Shown here in pieces: positions 35,904 through 48,300 of a stretch of 64,000 nucleotides of DNA. The stretch lies in assembly GCF_024323335.1 (NCBI RefSeq), contig NC_066579.1, forward strand, positions 54,518,771 to 54,582,770, read 5' to 3'. The DNA comes from Lathyrus oleraceus. Taxonomy: Eukaryota > Streptophyta > Magnoliopsida > Fabales > Fabaceae. The first letter of the stretch is position 1. The number at the start of each line of letters is the position of its first letter. The translations under genes were made by a program, and so were the position numbers. The notes beneath the pieces were generated by a model. The model worked only from the letters and a program-made list of their open reading frames with translations, was not told the DNA's origin and searched no databases.

Positions 35904-38900
35904 CTATAGGTTCTCATGAATACAGATCCCCAACTTCCCCCTTAGACATTCAAATTGATTGGCATCCAAAGCTTTAGTGAAAATTTCTGCTAATTGCTTT
36001 TCAGTAGTGACATGCTCCAGAGTTATGATCTTTTCTTCTACAAGTTCTCTAATGAAGTGATGACGAATGTCAATGTGCTTTGTCCTGCTATGTTGAATAG
36101 GATTTTTGGAAATATTTATGGCACTCAGGTTATCACAGTATAAAGTCATGACTTCTTGTGTGACATTGTATTCAGACAACATTTGCTTCATCCAGACCAG
36201 TTGAGAACAACTACTCCCAGCTGCTATGTATTCAACTTCAGCAGTGGATAGAGATACACAACTTTGTTTCTTGCTGAACCATGAAATCAGATTGTTCCCC
36301 AAAAAGAAGCATCCTCCAGATGTGCTTTTCCTATCATCAACACTTCCAGCCCAGTCAGCATCACAGTAACCAGTCAGCATGGATCCAGATCCATGAGTAT
36401 ACAACATCCCATAGTCATTGGTGCCATTGACATATTTCAGTATTCTCTTCACTTGGTTTATGTGACTGACTTTTGGTTCAGCTTGATACCTAGCACAAAC
36501 ACCTACAGCAAATGCAATGTCAGGTCTGCTTGCTATGAGATATAGCAGACTACCTATCATGCTTCTGTATAGACTCTGATATACACTGACACCATTTTCG
36601 TCTTTGGAGATTTTCACATGAGTAGGAGCAGGTGTCCTTTTATGGCTTGCATTTTCCATGCCAAACTTCTTCACAGTGTTCTTGGCATACTTGCTTTGAG
36701 ATAGAAAGATAGAGTCTTCCATCTGTTTGACTTGTAGCCCAAGAAAGTAGGTCAATTCTCCAACAAGGCTCATCTCAAACTCAGATTGCATTTGTCTAAC
36801 AAAATATCCAACTATCTATTCTGACATTCCACCAAATACAATGTCATCTACATATATTTGTGCCACCATGAGCTTCCCTCATTCATTCTTCACAAACAGG
36901 GTTTTGTCAATACCTCCTTTCCTGTATCCATTGTCAGTGAGGAACACTGTGAGTCTCTCATACCAAGCCCTGGGAGCTTGCTTCAAGCCATAGAGGGATT
37001 TCTTCAATCTGTACACATCTTGTGGAAGATTTGGATCTGTGAATCCTTTAGGATGTTCAACATATACTTCTTCATTTAAGTAGCCATTCAGGACGACACT
37101 TTTTACATCCATTTGAAACAGTTTGAATTTCAGAATACATGTCACTCCAAGCAATAATCTAATGGACTCAAGGCGAGCTACAGGAGCAAATGTTTCATCA
37201 AAGTCTACTCCTTCAACTTGAATATATCCTTAAGCTACTAATCTAGCTTTATTTTTAGTAACAACCCCTTGTTCATCAGATTTATTCTTATATACCAACT
37301 TTGTACCTATGACATTTACACCTTCAGGTCTAGGAACCAATTCCCATACTTCATTTCTTTTGAATTGGCCTAACTCCTCTTGCATGGCATTGATCCAGAA
37401 CTCATCAGTCAAGGCTTCCTTGATATTTCTGGGTTCAATCTTTGACACAAAGCAGCCATGTGAGATCACTTCCCTTGATCTAGTAGTGACTCCTTTATCT
37501 GGATCTCCTATGATAAGTTATTTGAGATGATCCTTCTGAATTCTGATAGAGGGACCCTTGTTGATTCTGTCATCTTCAGGTTCAGCTTGAAGAGGTTTTT
37601 CTTCCTTATTTTTGTCTGAGAGGTCAGCTGGAGACTCATTCAGAGATGTCTCGACATCGTCTGTGACATCAGTCTGTTGTTCATCAACCACAACATTAAT
37701 GGATTCCATCAAGACATTAGTTCTGGAATTAAAGACCCTGTAAGCTCTGTTGTTTGTTGGGTAGCCCAGAAATATTCCTTCATCACTTTTGGGATCCATC
37801 TTCCTTCTTTGCTCACGATCAGCCAAGATATAGCATTTGCTACCAAATACATGGAAGTATTTAACTGTAGGTTCTCTTCCTTTCCAGACTTCATAAAGGG
37901 TTGTGGGAGTCCCTTTCTTTAATGTTACTCTGTTGGGAACATAGCAGGCTGTGTTCATGGCTTCAGCCCAAAAATGGTAGGGCAATTTCTTAGCATGAAT
38001 CATAGCTCTGCCTGATTATTGAAGAGTCCTATTTTTTCTTTCCACCACACCATATTGCTGGGGAGTGATGGGAGATGAGAACTCATGATGAATTCCTTCT
38101 GAAGTGCAAAATTCAACAAATTTAATGTTCTCAAACTCCTTCCCATGACCACTTCTAATTTTGACAATAGGACTCTCTTTTTCCCTTTGAAGTTTCAGAC
38201 AAAGCTCCTTAAAGACTTCAAATACATCGGATTTTTCTCTTATAAAATTGATCCAGGTGTATCTGGATAAATCATCCACCACCACATATGCATACTTCTT
38301 CCCACCAAGGCTTTCTACTTGCATGGGTCCCATCAAGTCCATATGAAGGAGTTCTAAGACTTTGGTAGTGGTGTCATGTCTGAGCCTCTGGTGTGACATC
38401 CTTGTTTGTTTTCCAATCTGACATTCTCCACAGATTTTTCCCTCATCAATCTTTAAGTTGGGAATTCCTCTAACAGCTTCAACTGATATGATCCTCTTCA
38501 TACCTTTAAGGTGCAGGTGGCCCAATCTTTGATGCCATATCTTCACTTCTTCCTCTTTGGCTAAGGTACACATTGAAGAGTATCCAGTTTCTTGAGAGCT
38601 CCACATGTAGCAGTTGTCTTTGGACCTAACTCCCTTCATGATTACTTCATTTTCTTTTTTAGTAATCAGACATTCAGTTCTGGTGAAGTTTACATTCAGA
38701 CCTTGATCACACAGTTGACTGATGCTTATAAGATTAGCAGTTAATCCCTTAACAAGTAGGACATCGTCAAGTTCAGGAACTCCAGGGCAATCCAGCCTAC
38801 CCATTTCTTTAATTTCACCCTTTGCACCATCACCAAAGGTAACATAACTCATGGCATGAGGGTGAAGTTCAGTTAGTAGATTTTTGTTCCCAGTCATATG

Positions 38901-39059
38901 TTTGGAACAACCACTGTCAAAATACCAATCTTCTTTGGCTGAAGCCCTGAGGGAAGTGTGAGCTATTAGACTTGTAACCTTTGTCTTAGGAACCCATTGC
39001 TTTTTGTTGACAGTCTTGTGATGCTTGGATCTTGATTGGTATTGAGACTGAACAAGGCC
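35904..39059 (-). pseudogene. SIRE-1 pol: protease, integrase, RT, RNase H
   Basis: In order on the minus strand: protease DSG at 38910-38918 (WYFDSGCSKHMTG); integrase zinc finger WHQRLGHLHLKGM...CGECQIGK (~38540-38410); integrase core HMDLMGPMQ, RSGHGKEFEN, PQQYGVVERKNR; RT with FWINAMQEELGQFKRNEVWELVPRP, MDVKSVVLNGYLNEEVYVE and YVDD at 36843-36854; RNase H with DADWAGSVDDRKSTSGG, LSTAEVEYIA and ALYCDN-like motifs ending in NL. The second DDE Asp is Gly (codon 38148-38150), whereas SIRE-2 keeps Asp. About five stop codons lie near 38017, 37515, 37228, 36878 and 36820. Otherwise collinear and ~1000 residues long, normal for the family. Confidence 0.92.
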
Positions 39060-40732
39060 AGAATAACCATATAGCTTATAGCAGAAGGGCTTCAGGTGAC
39101 CAAATTTCCCACAGTAATGGCATCTCCATCTTTGGTGTTTCCCTTTTTGCTGTCTTCTCTTCTGATGTTATGACATATGATGTGACATCACAGGTTTGCT
39201 TTTACTATGGCTGCATTTAGGTTTGGCTTGAGGTTTGCAACCAGTGTAACTGCACTCAGGCTTAAATTCATTATACCCAATGCCAGATTTGTCTCCTGTT
39301 ATTTTTCCAGTTTGGAGAATCTTATCTAGGGAGTCAGATCCATTGTTCAACATTCTTACATACTTGGTCATCTCTTCCAGTTTAGAATTCAAGAACATAA
39401 CTTTAGTTTTTAACTTGGAGATGATTTCCACATGGTATGCCTTCTCATTCTCCAGTGGTACTATCTTCTGGCTTTCAACTTGTTGACTTTCATCAATCTT
39501 GGCCTTCAGAACCACTGCTTCTGATTTTAATTTGGAGATGGTTTCCAAGTGTTTTACCTTCTCATTCTCAAGTTGAGTTATTTCAACCAGTTTACACCAC
39601 TATACACTTTTGAGACACAACTTTCTGTAGGTAGTGGCCAACTCTTCAAAGGTTACTTCACCATCACTTGAGTCTTCATCAGAATCCCATCTTCCAGTCA
39701 AGGCAGTCATAAGATTTGCAGATTCTCCTGTTTCACTTCCATCTGACCAAGTGGCAGTAAGACTCCTCTTCTATTTCTTGAGGTAAGTCCCACATTAAGT
39801 TCTAATGTGTCCATACCCATCATATTCATGGCACTGAACTCCTTTTTCTTCTTTGGGCTTTTCATCTGACCTTGTTCTTCTTCCAATATTGTTGGATTTA
39901 CTGATGTCAGATGCGATGTTCTTGACATTAGCCTTAGATCTTTCATCCATCTTTTTCATTAGCTTGTTGAACTGTCTTCCCAGCATTGCTACATCATCTG
40001 CCTGATCTTCATCAATATCTGGACCACCTTCCTCATCTTCCTCTTCAGTGTTTGACATGAATGCTATGCTCTTGGCTTTCTTTTCAGCTCCATCACTTAT
40101 TCCCATCTCAAATGTTTGGAGGGATCCAATTAGCTCATCAACTCTCATATTTGAGATGTCTTGAGATTCTTCTATGTCTGTTACTTTCATAGCAAATCTC
40201 TTGGGGAGTGATCAGAGTATTTTTCTTACTAACTTTTCATCTGACATCTTCTCTCCCAAAGCTCCAGAGGCATTGGCAATTTCAAGGATACTCATGTAAA
40301 ATTCATAAATATTTTCATCTTCTTTCATCCTTAAGTTTTCAAACTTGGTGGTGAGCAACTGTAGTTTGGACATTTTCACTCTAGAGGTGCCTTCATGAGT
40401 GGTTTTGAGAATGTCCCAAGCATCTTTAGCTACTTCATAGTTGTTTACTAATCTAAAGATGTTCTTGTCCACTCCATTGAAGATGGCATTAAATGCTTTA
40501 GAATTTCCAAGGGCTAGGTCATCCTCCTCCTTGGACCATTGTTCTTCAGGATTTTTTCAGCAGTGGCTTCTCCTTCTTTAGTAACTACAGGGTGCACCCA
40601 GCCTGTCAACACAGCCTTCCAAGCCTTGTTATCAAGAGATTTTAGAAAGGCTACCATTCGAGGTTTCCAATAGTCGTAGTTAGAACCATCAAAAATTGGT
40701 GGCCTGTGAACAGATCCTCAATCTCTCTCCAT
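39060..40732 (-). pseudogene. SIRE-1 gag
   Basis: Starts at the ATG at 40732 (MERD then a stop; SVHRPPIFDGSNY), then gag core DAWDILKTTHEGTSRVKM, LRMKEDENIYEFYMSILEIANASGALGEKMSDEK, EESQDISNMRVDELIGSLQTFE, an acidic segment, a first zinc knuckle with a Cys-to-Tyr change (QCHEYDGYGH, ~39830), a coiled-coil region (ETISKLKSEAVVLKAKI) and a second, intact CCHC knuckle (CHYCGKFGHLKPFC, ~39082-39123). At least six stops or frame changes. Capsid/nucleocapsid precursor. Homologous to 60660-61950. Confidence 0.85.
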
Positions 40733-40785
40733 TGTACCAGAAAGTCTTGTCCCTAGATCTCACCCAGAACCAGAGCAGCATGTCT

Positions 40786-40797
40786 GCTCTGATACCA
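40786..40797 (-). promoter_or_regulatory. SIRE-1 primer binding site
   Basis: Minus strand TGGTATCAGAGC two bases after the LTR end, the initiator-Met-tRNA type site usual for plant copia elements. Confidence 0.85.
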
Positions 40798-40799
40798 AT

Positions 40800-42015
40800 T
40801 GAAATTCTGGTATCAGATATGAGATGTCAAAGGTAATGCCACGACACTAAAATCTGAGTAATGCAAACAGGATAAAGATAGAGAATGGTAATGCAAGATA
40901 CACAAGCAATTGTTAACCCATTTCGGTCCAACTCACCTACATCTGGGGGCTACCAAGCCAGGAAGGAAATTCACTAAAATAGAATCAGTTCAAAGACTCT
41001 CCGTACACTTCAATAAGTTACAGTCTTTCTCACCTAATCTCTACCCGTGCAATTTCTACCTAAGCACTCTTAGATATGAGAACCCACTCACTTCCCTACA
41101 ATCACACCTGTGATCTTAAATAACAATCCCTTGAGAAAAGAAAACACTTTTCAATAACACACTTTTGATTTTACTTCACAGTTTCAATCAAGAAGACACA
41201 CTCTTGATCTTGCTTCACAACTTTGATCAAGAAGACACACACTTGATCTTGCTTCACAACTTTGATCAAGTAGACACACACTCTTGATTAACAGCTTTAG
41301 AGTGACAAAGTACAACCACAAATCAGTCCAATTTAATCATCAAAAGATGACTTGAATGGCTTACAATCTCACGACTAAACAGACCCAAACCCTAGCTCTC
41401 TCACTATATTTCGCTCTGTATTGGTTGTGTGTAAAACAGGTTTTCTAAGTCCTTTTTTATAGAAGCTTTCAGCTGGGCTTGGACATCTTGAAAACCCTAA
41501 ATCTATTTTCCAATCAAATCTTTTTATAACAGCTGGTTAGATCTCATTGGAAAATAAGTAAATCAGGTTGTAATCCATGATTGAATGCACCAGCTAATCA
41601 GATCTTCAATCATACATAGATTGCCATTAATTGTGCAATCACAAAACACCAGACATTCACACTGAATATTCTGTGTACAGGATGTCATGACATCGGGTCT
41701 GACATCCTAGAAAAATCCTGCATAATTCAATAATTCCTTTTATAACTTCCAGCAGGTACAACCATATCAGATGCCACGACCTTGTGTATGACATTTTGAA
41801 AAATCCTGCATGAACATGTCTTTCATTTAAGCTCCAGCAGGTACATCCCATATCAGATGTCATGACCTTGTGTATGACATTCTGAAACAATCCTGCATGA
41901 ACATGTTCTTGAACTCCAGCAGGTACATAGGATATCTTATGTTAAGACATCACACATAACATCTTGTGAACACTCTTTGTTTTACCAAAATTGCTGCCAA
42001 CACTTAGAATCAACA
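40800..42015 (-). repeat. SIRE-1 5' LTR
   Basis: 1216 bp; same termini as the left LTR. In a ~127 bp stretch (41005-41131 against 34021-34147) I count three differences, so the two LTRs are close but not identical. Minus-strand TATA at 41454-41461 and the same internal repeats (41165-41290 and 41720-41930). Confidence 0.9.
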
Positions 42016-42020
42016 GTTGT
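42016..42020 (+). repeat. Right target-site duplication of SIRE-1
   Basis: GTTGT, matching 33811-33815. Confidence 0.9.
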
Positions 42021-43942
42021 TATCAGAGTATGATATTGAATATCGATCTAAAAAAGATATTAAAGGTAGTGTCTTGGATGACCATTTGGCTCACCAACCG
42101 ATTGAAGATTACCAATCAGTACAATATGATTTTCTCGATGAAGAGATTTTGTACCTAAAGATGAAAGATTGTGATGAACCATTACTTGAAGAAGAGCCAG
42201 AATCTGGTTCCCGTTGGGGCATGGTATTTGATGGAGTTGTTAATCAGTATGGTAATGGCATTAGGGAAATGATTATTACTCCTCAAGGCACGCATTTTCC
42301 ATTTACAACTAGATTGACTTTCAAGTGTACAAATAATATGGATGAGTATGAAGCTTGCATTATGGGGCTTAAAGAGGCCATTCATCTCCGAATCAAGTAT
42401 CTTGACGTCTATGGAGATCCGACTTTGGTTGTGAATCAGATCAAATGTGAATGGGAGATGAATCAACCCGGTTTGATACCATATAGAGATTATGCGAGGA
42501 GGATTTCAACTTTCTTTACAAAGGTTGAGTTTCATCATATCCCTCGAGATGAGAACCGGATGGCAGATGCTCTTGCAACGTTGGCTTCTATGATTATGGT
42601 GAAATTCTGGAATGAAGTTCCTAATTTGACTGTGATGTGTCTCGACAGGCCAACTCATGTGTTTGTTGTTGAAGATGTCAAAGATGAGAAGCCGTGGTAT
42701 TTTGATATCAAGTGTTTTCTCCAAAGTCAGATTTACCCAGCTGGGGCATCTTTGAAAGATAAGAAGACTTTGAGAAGATAAGCCAGCAACTTCTACCTGA
42801 ATGGTGATGTGCTTTACAAGAGAAACTTCTACATGGTTCTGCTCAGATGCGTGGATAGACACAAAGCAAACCTGTTGATGACTGAAGTTCATGAAGGTTC
42901 CTTTGGTACTCATTCCAATGGATATTCTATGGCTAAGAAGATGTTGAGAGCAAGTTACTATTGGATGACAATGGAATCTGAATATTGAAAGTTTATGAAG
43001 AAATCCCACAAGTGTCAAATTTATGCGGATAAGATTCATGTTCCTCTGACACTGTTGAATGTAATTTCCTCTCCATGGCCTTTCTCCATGTGGGGAATTG
43101 ACATGATTGGCACGATTGAGCCCAAAGCTTTGAACGTACATCGTTTCATTTTGGTGGCTATTGACTAGTTCACAAAGTGGGTTGAAGCGACATCAGATGC
43201 GAATGTATCCAAACAAGTTATTGTAAGGTTTATCAAGAATCAGATTATATGCCGGTATGGTGTGCCGAGTAAGATCATTACTAATAATGGATCGAACTTG
43301 AATAATAATATGGTGGAAACTCTTTGCAAAGACTTCAAGATTGCACATCATAATTCTTCTCCCTACATACCTAAGATGAATGGGGTTGTTGAAGCTGCAA
43401 ACAAGAACATCAAGAAGATCATCTAGAAGATGGTTGTGACATACAAGGATTGGCATGAGATGCTCCCATTTGCTTTGCACGGGTATCATACATCCATCCG
43501 CACTTCAACAGGGGTAGCCCATTTCTCACTTGGTTATGGCATGGAACTTGTGCTCCCGGTAGAAGTTGAGATCCCATCATTGCGTGTCTTGATGGAAGCC
43601 AAGTTGACGGAAGTTGAATGGTGTCAGACCAGATTTGATCAGCTGAATTTCATCGAAGAAAAGAGGTTAACTGCCATGTGCCATGGTCAGTTATACCAGC
43701 AGAGAATGAAGAAAGCATTTGATAAGAAAGTCAGGCCCTAGGTGTTTAGAGAAGGTGACCTTGTGCTCAAGAAGATTTTATCTTTTAAACTAGATGTTAG
43801 CGGCAAATGGTCTCATAATTATGAATGCCCATATGTTGTTAAAAGAGTCTTTTCAGGTGGTGCTTTGATTCTTACAACTATGGATTATGAAGAGTTCACG
43901 CATCCTGTGAACGCTGATGCAGTCAGGAAATACTTCGCCTAA
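42021..43942 (+). pseudogene. Ogre RNase H and integrase of M
   Basis: A single frame (2) runs from the insertion site to the TAA at 43940-43942 with stops at 42779, 42986, 43166, 43424 and 43739. RNase H: WGMVFDGVVNQYGNG, NNMDEYEACIMGLKEA, DVYGDPTLVVNQI, RMADALATLAS, giving the D-E-D-D set. Linker HEGSFGTHSNGYSMAKKMLR and zinc-finger remains (CQIYADKIHVP). Integrase core: MWGIDMIGTIEPK (Asp codon 43100), then ITNNGSNLNN in which the second catalytic Asp is Asn (codon 43283-43285), and NGVVEAANKN with Glu kept. C-terminal FREGDLVLKKILSF...PYVVKRVFSGG. No chromodomain, as expected for the Tat/Ogre lineage. Integrase is probably inactive. Confidence 0.92.
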
Positions 43943-45391
43943 AAATAAAAGAACAACTCGCTAAGTTGAAAACCCGAAAGGACGACTTAGGCAAAAATGA
44001 GTGTCTCAGTGGATTGAAAACCCGAAAGGGCGATCTAGGAAAAAGTTAGAGACATAAAACAGAAAAAAATCATCCCGATAAATTGAGTACCCCACCTTGG
44101 GGGAATTTATGCAAAAAATTAGGGATTATGGCAAGTAATTGCATCCTGTTGATCTTCAGGTGTGAAGACATTCTTGAGCATGACCGTTGGCTCTGATTCA
44201 TCTTCAACTGAAGCCAAGGGCACAGTGGATATCAAATTCAGTAGAAGGATTAGTGATCATTGTATTCAATCTAGCCCTTTTCCATGTATATTACCATTTT
44301 TCAACCTTTGTAAAAGATCTATGGAGTCTCGTTATTTACAGACTACCATCCTATTAAATAAAGTTGAGCTTTTTATCCAATTGTTTCTACTCTTATTTAT
44401 CTTTCAGCCAAATAAATTTAAAATTTATGATGATCATTTTGAAAATAAATTACAAATCAAAATTATATTTTCTTGGGTAATAAAAGCAGTTATTTTAATT
44501 GATTTCATTTAAGGAATATCAACAGCGGTCTGAAAGACGGTAAGCCCTAAATGTGGAGCATTATTGGTTTTCCCCAAGCAGTTGGCGTGATCCCTATTTC
44601 ATCCTCAGCAGCATGTCAACATCACTGGCCGAGTTTTATTGGTTTCCCCAACTGAGTTTGTAATGGCCTCCCTTGAGTTGTAGGCGTGTTGCCTTAGCAG
44701 TTTACATCTAATCCAGCACAAGATCCTCGTCGCCCCTCAAGTATCCAACGAATTTCATTCAGCACGGATTCTAGAGCAGTTGTAGTTATCCCTTGCAGGG
44801 TTGTCTCCTATTCGATATGGTGTTGACCTAAAATTCCCCGCAGAGTTGATAATGTAGTTTCTCAGTAGACCTGCCTTGTTCCCCGGCTAGGTTGAGCCTT
44901 TGAGATAGATAGTCAGCATTCATACTTTACCTCTCTTTCTCCGATTGTTTCCCTCCTGTCGAGATTGGCTGAGTGTTGTATCGATGATTCAAATCAGTAA
45001 GGTTTGTATCCTTTGTGATCGTTTTATCAGCATAATCATCACATATACATATACATATACATTCATAAATTTCATTGTTACAATATTTCACTTTGTGATT
45101 CATTATTTCTCTAATCCTCTGCTATGGCGGTATCCTTCCCCCATGCAGATTTGGTGCGTCAGTCCTCTCTCAATTGTAGAGTGTCAGCCCCTTAAGCAGA
45201 AAGAATTCAACCTTTCTCATTCCCCACTGAGTTATTTCCTCGTGGATGATTATTATTTCAGTTTCCTCCCCAGTTGACTATCTGGATGGAATCACTCCCC
45301 CTGAGTTATACCCTCATCGGGTTGAGTCTTTGATTGACTGTTTCTTTCTAAATCTTACCTAGATAGATACTTTTGGTCCCCTTGAGAGTCT
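43943..45391 (+). other. 3' tail of M, first part
   Basis: Untranslated tail after integrase, interrupted at 45392-45396 by solo LTR S. It contains CCCAGTTG/CCCCAAG-type short phrases spaced irregularly (44570-45260). A 116-codon ORF at 44162-44512 is Phe/Leu/Ile-rich, and I see no equivalent in the tail of B. A short (CATATA)n run is at 45041-45063. Confidence 0.6.
43965..44050 (+). repeat. 48-bp spaced repeat just after the integrase stop
   Basis: (G/A)TTGAAAACCCGAAAGG starts at 43965 and 44013, each followed by (A/G)CGA(C/T)(T/C)TAGG and AAAA. The same two-unit arrangement is present antisense in B at ~19030-19110, so it is conserved between copies that differ elsewhere. Confidence 0.65.
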
Positions 45392-45396
45392 ATTAC
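45392..45396 (+). repeat. Left target-site duplication of solo LTR S
   Basis: ATTAC, repeated at 50120-50124. Confidence 0.85.
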
Positions 45397-48300
45397 TGTA
45401 AGACCCCAATTTTGACCCTAAGACCCCTCATGCAATTTCATCATATGCATTAGCATTGGGATCATACCTTGGCATCCTCCTTACCCCTCTTTCATTGGGT
45501 TTGCTTTGGGAGAGATCACCAAGCACCATGTGATTGTATCATACTTGTATTTTATTCTTTTACTAACCAAAATACAAAAATATGTCTTTTCATTTGACTA
45601 ACTCTTTTGTAGGTAGGACATGATCACCATTGATTCATCAAGTTCATATCTAGGGTTTGAGACCCTCATGACAAAGAGCACAACCATGAATTGATCCAAG
45701 AATGGTTACGAGCATCATATATGAGTTCCATTGATTCCTACATGTTATATTGATCAAGTTTTCTTCAAGAGTTTGGAGGTGATTTGCCTTGGAAACCCTA
45801 GTTTGACTAGGTATCTTGAGTAACTTCTCCAACAAGCTATCTCACCAATTGATTAAATTTCTCAAGGGACACTTCAAAATTCATCATCTTATGCATATAT
45901 GATCTACCATGAGCCAAGAAAGTCAAGAGAATTGAAGGTTAGCAAGTTGGTTGATGATGGTTGGCCAGATGAATTCATCTGATCAAAACTAGGTCCCCCT
46001 AGACCCTATCTCCTACAATTTTCACCATATTAAAATGATTCCAAGAGCAAAGTTACTCTAAATGACATTCCAAACAATTTCCATGTTGAGAGCTAGAGCT
46101 AGTTTTTCTTGGAAAATCATTTTCTATGTGGAAACATTATAGGTCATTTTGTCTAAACCGTAATTTAAAAGTCAACTTCCCAAGGCCCTAACTTGCTCAA
46201 TTTTTATGAGATGAAAGATTTTTCAAGTTTCAAAATCAAATTCAAGATGTCTATTTCAACTCTAATGTTTTGAGTGAGAGCTAATTCAACTTTTATGAGC
46301 ATGTGATATGAGGTTACATTATAGGTCATTTGTGACCTATGCCATTGAACAAGTGATTTTTCCAAAATTCAAAAATGCATAACTCTATCATTCCAAATCC
46401 AAATGACATGAAATTGGTGACCATTTTTAAGGTCTTTAAAATAGATACAACTTTGATGAATACACTTTTCTCATTTGACGCTCACATAAAAAGTTAAGCA
46501 AGGTGGAATATTAAGATATATGGCTTGACACTTAGAAAAATTTTCAACATGTTGAAATTTCCAAACTTCCACCTCAAAATTCTCCATGTTCCAAGCTCCA
46601 AATGAAAAAGTGTTGAACATCAAAGTTGTTCCTCTTGATCTAATCTTTCCAAAAAGTCAAATTTCATCCATTTTGGACAAGGTTTGAATGGGCTGCACAT
46701 GGCTTGAACATTGCATCATCATTTGGCAAAAATCAAACTTCAAGCTTCCATGTACAATTGCCTAGCACTCCAATTTGATTTCAGACTTGTTCACACCCAA
46801 TTATGAATGAAATGTAATGATCTAATGGGCCTGTACACGCCCATGCACACATGCATCACTCATTGCCAATTTTGGAAACTCAATTATAAGGTGCAAATAT
46901 CATGTGATCCAGCTATAAATAGAACACCATATGCTCATAATTAAGGACTCCTTCGCGCCAGCTTTGATCCCAAACACCAAACCCTTCCATTTGAGAGGAT
47001 AATCCTGAGAATTTCCTTTGGAAATTGAGTTTGAATCTCACTGTTTTGAGATTCAAAACTCCAGGGATCCAAGACCTTTTATGCATTCTAATCTACTTCT
47101 GCAAGCATACTGAGCAAGATCAAGCACGAGCTAAAGAAAGAGCAAGTGAATCCAGACCTACATTGAAGGTATTTTCCAGAAAATTTCATCTCTTCGATTC
47201 TCTCTCAATTCCACTCAATTATCTTGGATATTTGGTTGTCTGAAGTACTACCAATGTAGGCAAGAAAATTGAGTTGCTTAGAGGTCAAATCGAAGAAACT
47301 CAGTTGACACACCTCAAAATTCAACTCTTCATATCTGGCTATATATGTGGAGTTAGTTAAAATGAAGGTCAGATTCGTGCTCTACACCATTTTTTCTTTC
47401 AGATCATGTCCTCCTTTTTCATTTTCTTGATGGTGATGAGTGAACCAGTCCGGTGGACCTCGTCTGAGAAGGTGACCGAAGGTCCAACGTCAGTGGTGTG
47501 CTGGACAGGTTCTGAGCCGTTGATCTCACTTGAATTATTTTAATCTCACGCGTTGCTTGTAATTACCATTTGTGTTACGCATTGACTTTTGACTATGGTG
47601 GAAAGTGTGATGATGGCCACTAATCTGCCACCTCAATTAATGAGGGAGATCAAGTGGTCCACGTTTTTTCTGATGATTTGAATTTCATTTGAATTTTTTT
47701 GTTTTCATTAATTCATATTAATTTTAATATTGATCCAAAAACTACGAGAGTTTCACCAAATAATTTCAAATAATTTCCTCTTTCATAGTCTGAATTAAAA
47801 TTATTTTTGGATCATTATTAATTATTTTCAAGATTTAATTGATTTTGCATTTGTTTTTAATTATTGAAAAATATTTTTAAGTCTTTAAAATTTCTGAAAT
47901 GTTTTCTCCAAGGTCCTCTGACCTTGTTTGACCTATGATAAATCTCATGGCCATTTCTTTGGTGTTTTGATGAGGTTTTAGGAATTTGATAAACCATATT
48001 TAAGTTAAATGCCTTATTTTAGTATTTTTAATTTGAATAAATGGAAAATAATTTTGTTGACCAATTGTGATGACTTGTTTGTGTTTGACTCTTGTTGTTG
48101 GGTCTTGGTCAAGGTTGATTTGAATTTGTCAAGTTAATATCATTGAATTTAGGGGATTGATGGAATGTACATTCCATCTCCCAAAATGAATGGATGATAT
48201 TAATTTGGTAAAATTCCTCATTTGACCAATTTGAGTTTTGATCCATTCCCCCCCCCCCCCCCCCCATCTTCACCTCATTCCCTTTCTTTATGTATTCATC

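Larger units (their letters stand above)
33816..42015 (-). mobile_element. SIRE/Maximus-like Ty1/copia element SIRE-1, antisense, inside M pol
   Basis: 8.2 kb element on the minus strand: 5' LTR 40800-42015, PBS 40786-40797, gag, protease, integrase, RT, RNase H, PPT, 3' LTR 33816-35033. It is flanked by GTTGT duplications. Removing it restores the M reading frame across QMLLSEYD. Domain order PR-INT-RT-RH marks copia. All ORFs have stops. No envelope-like ORF follows pol, unlike some relatives of this family. Confidence 0.93.

Noticed and set aside
44162..44512. 116-codon ORF after the Ogre integrase as a possible extra gene
   Set aside because: No equivalent frame is seen in the tail of element B, and the composition is that of AT-rich non-coding DNA.
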